Shown: one piece after another, positions 56,907 through 64,000 of the stretch
How the letters are laid out: every line of letters begins with the position of its first letter
Position numbering within the stretch: position 1 is the stretch's first letter
Assembly: GCA_002794775.1 (NCBI GenBank)
Contig: NBAY01000047.1
Coordinates: 1-64,000 of the forward strand
DNA: 64,000 nt
Direction of reading: 5' to 3'
DNA from: Porodaedalea pini
Taxonomy: Eukaryota > Basidiomycota > Agaricomycetes > Hymenochaetales > Hymenochaetaceae
The notes under the pieces: model-generated
The model's database searches: none
Seen by the model: the letters and a program-made list of their open reading frames with translations, nothing else
Told to the model about the DNA's origin: nothing
Position numbers and translations under genes: made by a program

Positions 56907-59900
56907 ATGCAGAGAAATGACTATGCTCGTCTCTCGCTGAACGATCCCGAACCTATGGTTGACGCAGACTCTCTTGTAACTCACTCGGAGGAACTCAAGC
57001 CGCCATTAAGACCGCATGTCTACTACGATGAGGGGCCATTCGATGCGCCCAGCTCAGACAGTGAGGATGAGACGTTACTCGAGAAGGGAGCGTCGATGCG
57101 TGTCCAGGCGGGGGCGCGCTCTCCCGGAGCGGCCGAGAGCGGCTTCACGACTACGGGGTTCGGTGAACCAAAGGTACGTCTTTGATTAGTTTGGAGTACT
57201 TTGACCGTGTGTTAAATTCAAAGAGTAGAGACGACCAAGCACGCTTCGATGTCTGCTCATTACCCTCGCGTCTCTCCTGATCATGGCTATATTCGTCGGA
57301 ATCTTCGCCGCATACGCGTACACCGGGACGGCTTTCGCTCCCGTGCGCGGCACACGACCACTTACTATGGATCATGTCTTCAACGGCACGTTCTATGCTC
57401 ATCATGCGTCGTTGCGGTGGGTTCCAGAAGGTCAGATATCCGCTTTATGAGACATTGCTGGAATTAATGCTTCTGATGATAGCGGGAGATGGTGTTTACG
57501 CGGAACAGGATATGAGGAGAGGTGTCATAACACTTGTGGACCTGAAAATGAATACTACGAATGACTTGGTGAATTTAGGAGATGTAAAAAATGTAACGGC
57601 CAGGACGTTCAAATCCAAATGACTATGCGCGGAGACTAATCTTCCCTGTAGGAACAAAACACTCCACTTCTAGCGATCGAGTGGAAGCTCTCTCCGGACA
57701 TGAGATATATGCTCGTCAAAGCTGACTACCGAAAAGTGAGCTTCGAGTTCTACATAGCTGCTCAGTTTTCCAACCGACTTTTACTATAGCAATGGCGACA
57801 CTCATCCTTCGGCAACTATTATGTGCACGACATTGGTGCTAAATCGACTTATCCACTCACAACACCTTCAAATCCACCAGTAACAGCGTACGCAGCTTGG
57901 AGTCCCACTGGAGACGCGATAGCTTATGTGCAAAACAATGACCTCTTTGTTAAGCCTGACGCGGCGCAATCGACACAAGCGATCCGGCTCACCGCGAGTG
58001 GCTCTGCGACACACTTCAATGGCGTGCCTGACTGGGTGTACGAAGAGGAAGTCTTTTCGGCCGACTACGCGCTATGGTGGGCACCCGATGCGAAGCGAAT
58101 CGCGTTCCTCGAAAGTGACGAGACGGACGTGGACGTGTATAAATTCCCTATATATAACCCGGACGCGGATTCCTACGCGGTTCATCCGTATACTGAGGAC
58201 GTCGCGATGCGCTACCCCAAGCCTGGCTACACGAACCCTAGCGTCGACGTTCACGTATTCGATCTCGATGGGTATCTCTCTAGTACGGAAGGCAACGAAG
58301 ACGAAGATGACGATGACGATGGTGACGAGGTCTCCGACGAAGTAATTGAGCATCTCTCCCGCTTGACATGGTCTCCTCGTCAAGCTGCGGGCGAGTCAAT
58401 TATAATGGACGTTACGTGGGTTGGCGCAAACGATCTGCTAGTGAAGGAGGTCAATCGCGCGGCGGACGATGGCGTTGTCATCCACTTTGAGATGGGCGAC
58501 TTGTCTATTGCGAGTGCTGAGGTCCGTGGCTCAGTTGTGCGCCGCCTCGGCCGGAATGGTGAGGAAGGCGACGGTGGATGGATCGAAAGCGTGAGTATCT
58601 CATTGCCGTCGTGTTATTGCGTTCTTTGACGCCGGAGTGATTCTCCACGAACAGCGTCAAGCTATCACGCCACTAACGCCCGCACTTGTCAGCACCCTAG
58701 GACTCAGTGGTGCGGCGTATCTCGACCTCGTCAACAATTCGGCTGGATACACCCACATAGCGCTCTTTTCGCCCGCCGATAGCAGTGAGCCTCTGTTCGT
58801 CACGGACGGCGATTGGGAGGTCGCAGACGGCATCCTTGGCGTAGATGCGCGCGGTATCGTGTCAGTATTGGTTTACCTTACAACATATGTGCATGTCCAT
58901 GATGATACTGACCTATTAGGATATAGTTACTTTGCGGCCGCCTACCCGTCATCGATCGAGCGTACCATCCTCGCTGCTCCGATACCATCCCTTTCCTTGT
59001 CCGAAGATCCATCTCGGATAACAGAACTGACCGCGCTCACGGATACCTCAGTTCCAGCATGGTATGAAGCTAACTTCTCTCCTGAAGCGGGCTACTACCT
59101 ACTTGGCTACAGAGGTCCGAATGTGCCATGGCAAAGCGTTTTCAGCACTTCTGTTCCGCGAGAAGGTTAGTCCTGCGTTGTTTGTCCCAGTCAGTAAACA
59201 CTAAAGAGGTCAATTGTCATTTAAGAGTTCGAGTACAAAGTTGTCGAGAACACGCAGCTGAATGCTACGCTTGCAGAGTACCAAAGCCCTCTCATCATGC
59301 ATTCAACAATCGAAAATGGTGGTTTTGGTATGTCGCTTTGCTTTCCTGATCTTTCTACACCATCCACTTAATCACCTACTTCCGCAGAACTGAACACTAT
59401 GGAGCTTCTTCCACCCAAATTCGACGACTCAGGACGGACAAGGTACCCCGTACTGTTCCGCGTATACGGTGGGCCAGGCTCACAGATGGTACATACGCGC
59501 TTCGAGCGTGATTGGCACGCGTACCTTGCGTGCACCCTTAAGTACATCGTCGTTATTGTCGATGGGCGCGGGACAGGCTTCAAGGGTCGTGCGCTGAGGA
59601 ACCCAATAAGGGGAAACCTTGGCTATTGGGAGACGCGCGATCAAGTGGAAGCGGCTAGGTGCGTGATGATGTTTTAACCTAGGACGGCAATGTTGAGCTT
59701 TTGTTGTGTAGGATCTGGGCATCGAAGAAGTATGTTGACCCGAAGAAGATTGGTATCTGGGGATGGGTAAGCTGTATTTTTTTCCTTCGTAGGAGGGTCT
59801 CTATTGACAGGATGTGTCGATCCAGTCGTATGGTGGGTTCATGAGCTCAAAAGTTGTCGAGGCGAACGACGGAATTCATTCTCTAGCTATGGCTGTTGCG

Positions 59901-60359
59901 GTATGCAACATTAATTTACGATCCCGTTATCCTCGCTGATCTAGACGTTCTAGCCCGTCACAAGCTGGAGACTCTATGGTATGTTCCTACCGCCATACCG
60001 AGATAGCCTTTTCTCAGTTGTATTCGCTTGCAGATTCAATCTACACGGAGCGCTACATGTCGACACCCTTGCTCAACCCCTCTGGATACGACAACGCCTC
60101 TATTACGAACATGACTGGCTTTCACAGCGCGCACTACCTGCTCGCGCATGGAAGTGGAGATGATAACGTGCACTTCGCGAACTCGGCGCACCTCCTTGAC
60201 ATGCTTACGCGCGACAAGGTACGAGGTTTCCGCTTCCGTATGTTCACGGACAGCGACCATTCGATCAACCGTCGAGGCGCGTACCGCGAGCTGCACGAGT
60301 GGATGACAGAGTTCTTGCTCGAAACCTGGGGGAAGGGCGGGACGCGCCGTCAATGGTGA
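56907..60359 (+). CDS. Type II membrane dipeptidyl aminopeptidase (S9B; DAP2/STE13-like)
   Basis: Thirteen exons (56,907-57,173; 57,229-57,430; 57,483-57,592; 57,652-57,735; 57,790-58,590; 58,655-58,860; 58,927-59,165; 59,226-59,327; 59,388-59,658; 59,712-59,766; 59,826-59,900; 59,954-59,978; 60,034-60,359) give 920 residues. An acidic cytosolic tail is followed by one membrane anchor (LLITLASLLIMAIFVGIFAA), the DPP-IV N-terminal propeller with the substrate-binding DWVYEEEVF, and the alpha/beta hydrolase. The catalytic triad is visible: Ser in GWSYGGF, Asp in GSGDDNV, His in DSDHS. It removes X-Pro/X-Ala dipeptides. Vacuolar DAP2 and Golgi STE13 cannot be told apart from this sequence. An Asp/Glu run at about 58,296-58,335 is unusual. 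Confidence 0.93.
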
Positions 60360-60831
60360 TGAGCTCGTACCTAATGTTCATACGCTCTCTCTGCATTTTA
60401 GATAATCTTATTCTTTGGATACTCTGTTCATCCTATGCACAGGAATGGCGTTCCCAGCAAGAAATGGTCAAGAATAAATCTGACAGGTCACGCTTGACGC
60501 GCCACAACCTTCAGCAAGTGTAGAATCTCAGCTCAAGGCCCAAGGCTGCTCGTTGTGCATCAGTCACGAACTTGCTTTCAGTGCTCTCACTGTCTCATCG
60601 CTATTCATCTCGCTGGCTAAGCAGAGCAAGGTAGTCCTCTCTGGTTAGATGGACTTCTGGTATGACGAGAGGGCGCTGACCTGCTGACGAGCAGTTCGTA
60701 AAACAAAGCTTTAGGATCAGGTTCGATGTTTCTCGGATATAAAAGATACCAATGAGCTGATGCCTTCATCCATCAACCCACCTATATTCTGCAACAGTTA
60801 CATTGAGATACAAGCGGTGGTGCCAACCAAG
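60360..60831. other. Intergenic region
   Basis: No gene. A TATAAAAGA stretch near 60,738-60,747 would be the promoter of the enoyl-reductase relic. Confidence 0.4.
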
Positions 60832-62113
60832 ATGAAAGCAGTTGTCACCTGCGGACCAGGTATCAAGGTAGAGCTTCGTGAAAACGATGTCACGACGCCT
60901 GGTCCCACAGATATTCTCATGAAAGTTGTTGCGGCAGCGAGCAATTCAACAGACTTGTGAGTACCGAGCTTTTCACTTTCCGTCCATGCTCGATGTTTTG
61001 TACTAGAGGAAACTGTGACACGGTGTCCAACGACAGGAAATGTTGTTGGATGTGATCTGTCGGGGACTGTCGAAGTGATCGGTTCACAAGTGCCCGACGG
61101 CTTGCTCAAAATCGGTGAGCACGTAACATGCGCCGCCCATGGTGGCAAGTGTCCTGCCCGACCTTAATATATGAATATCTCATTTCACACTTCTTCATTC
61201 TAGCCGCTTACCGAAACGGCGCCTTCGTTGAATATACGGTTGTTCCTGTTGTACACGCTCTCCCACTGCCGGACCCCTGGACGTTTGAAGATGCAGCGCA
61301 GCTCGCCACTGCAGGCTACTCAGCATGCATGTCCCTCTACTATGTACTGGATCTACCCTCACCGCTTGCGCCCGCTCCCGAGCCGATGTATGTTCCCATC
61401 TGGGGCGCCTCATCCTCCGTAGGGTAATTTGCCGTTCAGCTCGCACATCGAGCCGGCCTACGTGTCATCGCGACTGCATCGCCGCGTAATTTTGAGCTCG
61501 TTAAGTCCCTCGGGGCGGACCTTGACTTTCCGTATTCGGACCCACATACACCGGTCAAGATATTCGAGGCGACACGTGGAAAGCTCAAACATGCCGTCTG
61601 CTGCATCGGCGGGGGAGAAACGCCGAAACAGACCTCCCAAGCGATTGGAGTCGATGGTGGCGTAGTGAGCAGCCTTCTATCAGCAGAGTCGCCGCGGAAG
61701 GACATAAAGAGCGTTTGGAAGCTAGGTTATATGCTTTTCGGAAAGGCAAGTTACAAGCTAACCTTATGAAGATAGTTTCTTATATTCTGACCACCGTATC
61801 GTAGGACATTGAGATACCAGTCAATCTTCCATTCGACCCCAAGCTGTATGAATTTGGCCTGAAAGCAGCAAAGGTTCTGAAGGAGGTTCTCGCGAATGGC
61901 ACCTTAAAGCCGGGTCCGATCCAGATCATGCCCAAGGGACTCGCTGGTATAAACGACGGGTTCTCTTATATGCAGGAGGGCTAAATAACAAATTAGGCTT
62001 ACCCACATAGCAAGGTACGTACTTGACAACATAATGTTACGAAATTCTCATGTAGTATAAATAAGGTGAGCGGAGAGAAACTTGTGTACCGAATTGCCGA
62101 TACCCTGGTGTGA
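60832..62113 (+). pseudogene. MDR trans-enoyl reductase, copy 3, pseudogene
   Basis: Same exon plan as copies 1 and 2 but on the plus strand: N-terminal exon from ATG 60,832, Rossmann exon with WGASSSVG, penultimate exon near 61,805-61,980 and the 48-bp last exon 62,066-62,113, identical in length to its paralogues. Breaks: the first splice junction no longer joins in frame; TAA at 61,425 replaces the Gln of the nucleotide-binding loop (SVGQ); a 30-bp insertion at 61,981-62,010 before the last donor site adds a TAA. An additional intron interrupts the second exon near 61,146-61,203. More diverged than copies 1 and 2 are from each other, so it left the family earlier. Confidence 0.85.
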
Positions 62114-62336
62114 ACTGCGTTGGACGTCATCGGCACGCCCGGAATTCATTACAGTAATTAAGTAGCTACACAAGTTTCTGTGAAGAATACGTGCCGCGTT
62201 AGAGCTGGTCCGCTTTTCGACGAGAACTCAATTTCCGTTGTTTCAAGAAAGCAGTCGATAATCGCAGTCCAAGAAGTAATGTACAAACTTCATCGTTGCT
62301 CAGTCAATTTCAATGTGCTCGAGCAGTGGTTCAATG

Positions 62337-64000
62337 TCATGCCAGGAGAACGCGGAGCTCTGCCTCAATTTTTTCTAGCCTTTGAATCTTCACGGTCAGT
62401 TCCTCCCGCTTCTGCGCGATATCCGGATCCTCCTCCATCAAGTCTTTGAGCCGCTTCGTTGCGTCCGGTGCTCCCAGATTGAGCTTCTGTAAAAGATTCC
62501 TCTTCATGCTCTCCACAAGACCTTGGTTGAGCGCGTGCTCAATTGCGAGCGGCACATTGTCGATGATCCTCTGTAGATATTTATCAGGAAGGTGTTATGT
62601 GGATGGTGAGGAAACTTTATGCTAACCCTGTAAGCGACAAAAAAGTACGCTCTCACATCTGCCATGACGGCCAATTCCTCACTGAATGCGTCGGGCGCAC
62701 CTGTGTGCAATCGAGGGAGGTCACCTCCGGTCACATGTTTGTAGCCAAGTTCGCGGAGAGCCCTTAGCCCACGATCCATCGACGTCTCTCCCAGTTCTTA
62801 TGTATCAGAATAAGGAGAAGGCTTATATTCAAGGTCTAGAATATCTTCAACTTTCTCAACTAGGGTGCTTAAGGTGTAAATATTTTGTAGATTAAGAAAT
62901 CGGTTCATACCTGGACTAGTTGGTCTGTGTTCCCAGAACCTATACTGATTCAACCGAGCTCCAGTGTATTCCGCAAGCCAGTGCAAACGCAGACTCAGGA
63001 AGTAGTGCTCGTTCTGAGTATAAAGCGGGTGTTTCTCTTGCTTGAGAGATGCGTCTATGAATGAACTAGCGGATTGCTTGTGTCCATCGAGCAGGTCCTT
63101 GACAAGATCTCTGACAAACCGCTAGTCAGTGCATGTATCCCAAATACTATCTCCAGAACACACCCCATGTGGCTGTCCAGTCTCTGGAACCTGTCGAAAT
63201 GACGATGAAGGATGTGGCTGAGGCATGTCGTAAGATTCTGATATACTTCTTCAAAGCACTGCGACGTCGGCGTATCCCATTCCTTGGTAAACTCGTCAAT
63301 TAGCGCGTGTTTGGCGTCAAATGGGACGTTGTTGGGAAGTTCCCAGGTTATTGACCTGGAGTTGTCAAAATTAGTTATTCAGCCGAAGTCCTTATACACG
63401 TAGAGCTGACTCTCGTATGATCTTCCGGACGTAAAGGAGGTCACGAGGTCCGTTTCCAAAGCCTTCCGTCGATGTGATTAGTTCAGGATCATGGAAAAAC
63501 GGCTTCTTATATTCCGCGTGCTTTTCGAATGGACGAAAGTCAGGAGCGGTGCATCGAATCTTGCGTTTGAACTCCTTATAGATAGCTCGGTTACGGTGGA
63601 TGAAGGACTTTCCACAGCACGCGGAGTGCCCTGAGTTCTGCGCTCCTGATGTCATATTGATGGTCCCGTGAACCGTTCCCGAAAACTCCTGACAGAAGTT
63701 GGTAACACGCTCCAGGACCTCGCTCGATACATCGGCAGGGAGGGGAATAGGAAGCAATTGAAGCGCTGCACGGACTTCATCAAGTTGTTCCTGCGCTTGT
63801 TTGCGCAATTGCGGGAGTCTGAACGTGGTTCACAAGCCGGTCAAACTGCGTCATACAGAAAACTAGGATGTGGTGTACATACATGGTATCAAGAATTGCA
63901 GTGAGGTGCTTGCTCAGGTCAGTGACAAGATTCGGCACGCCGAAGTGCTTTCGGTCCGGAACAGCGCTCCAGGGAGAAGTGGTCGAAAAAAAAGTGAGCT
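62337..64000 (-). CDS. Mx-like dynamin GTPase, 3' part (runs off the window)
   Basis: Minus strand, ending at TGA 62,337. Visible pieces: a segment near 63,890-63,950 (VPNLVTDLSKHLTAIL), the middle domain 63,392-63,808, stalk helices about 63,060-63,360 (ITWELPNNVPFDAK, LSHILHRHFDRF), and the GTPase effector domain at 62,337-62,770 (GGDLPRLHTGAP, VMADVRAYFFVAYR, LVESMKRNLLQKL). Several introns of about 50-60 bp separate them. This matches the fungal dynamin family annotated as interferon-induced Mx-like; the GTPase domain should lie beyond 64,000. Function in fungi is not established. Unlike DNM1 at 44,825 it has no FLNYFFG insert. Confidence 0.85.

Noticed and set aside
1..64000. CRISPR array, bacterial operon or prophage content
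   Set aside because: No regularly spaced short repeats, no ribosome-binding sites or operons; genes are intron-rich and fungal.

Overview
The window is eukaryotic nuclear DNA from a filamentous basidiomycete. It most resembles an Agaricomycete, possibly polypore-like. This rests on many 48-150 bp GT-AG introns, an intron-containing tRNA-Ile, paired cerato-platanin genes, a BCS1-like AAA ATPase, a decayed 'SGMGKSR' P-loop NTPase of the fungal Crinkler-like class, and chromodomain Ty3 retrotransposons. No species can be named from sequence alone.

Left third (1-25,416) is a transposon nest. A large Ty3/Gypsy element (A; LTRs at about 18-865 and 22,144-22,979) cuts the ORF2 start of a minus-strand non-LTR (LINE) element. 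Inside A lies an antisense multi-exon cysteine-cluster gene. That gene is split by a young chromodomain Ty3 element (B; 9,521-16,829, 440-bp LTRs, 5-bp target duplication CAGCG). A roughly 1-kb solo LTR of a third family sits once in the pol of A and once in the gag of B, each flanked by an imperfect 4-bp duplication. B shows three textbook signals: an 11-nt self-priming primer-binding site, a G_GGT_TTT gag-pol frameshift site and a purine tract abutting the 3' LTR. Every stop codon I found inside the pol frames of A and B is TGA where CGA is expected, which points to CpG-specific decay. Past the integrase, A carries two extra sense ORFs of unknown function.

Middle (25,546-41,089): an F-box/WD40 (Cdc4/Pop1-type) gene starts about 130 bp from the LINE. 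Next come a tRNA-Ile(AAU) gene and two tandem enoyl-reductase (MDR) genes whose duplicated unit includes a tRNA relic. A Ser/Pro-rich gene of unknown function follows. Beyond it is an AT-rich gene-free island holding a nearly perfect inverted repeat (404-bp arms, 51-bp spacer), then a decayed P-loop NTPase gene.

Right third (41,858-64,000) is ordinary housekeeping sequence: two convergent cerato-platanin genes, DNM1 (mitochondrial fission dynamin), a BCS1-like AAA ATPase, SYS1 (Golgi), a vacuolar/Golgi-type dipeptidyl aminopeptidase, a third, pseudogenised enoyl reductase in the opposite orientation, and the 3' part of an Mx-like dynamin that runs off the window. SYS1 and the peptidase share a 278-bp divergent promoter.

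Gene models are hand-spliced from GT-AG sites, reading frame and family knowledge; no alignment or search was run.
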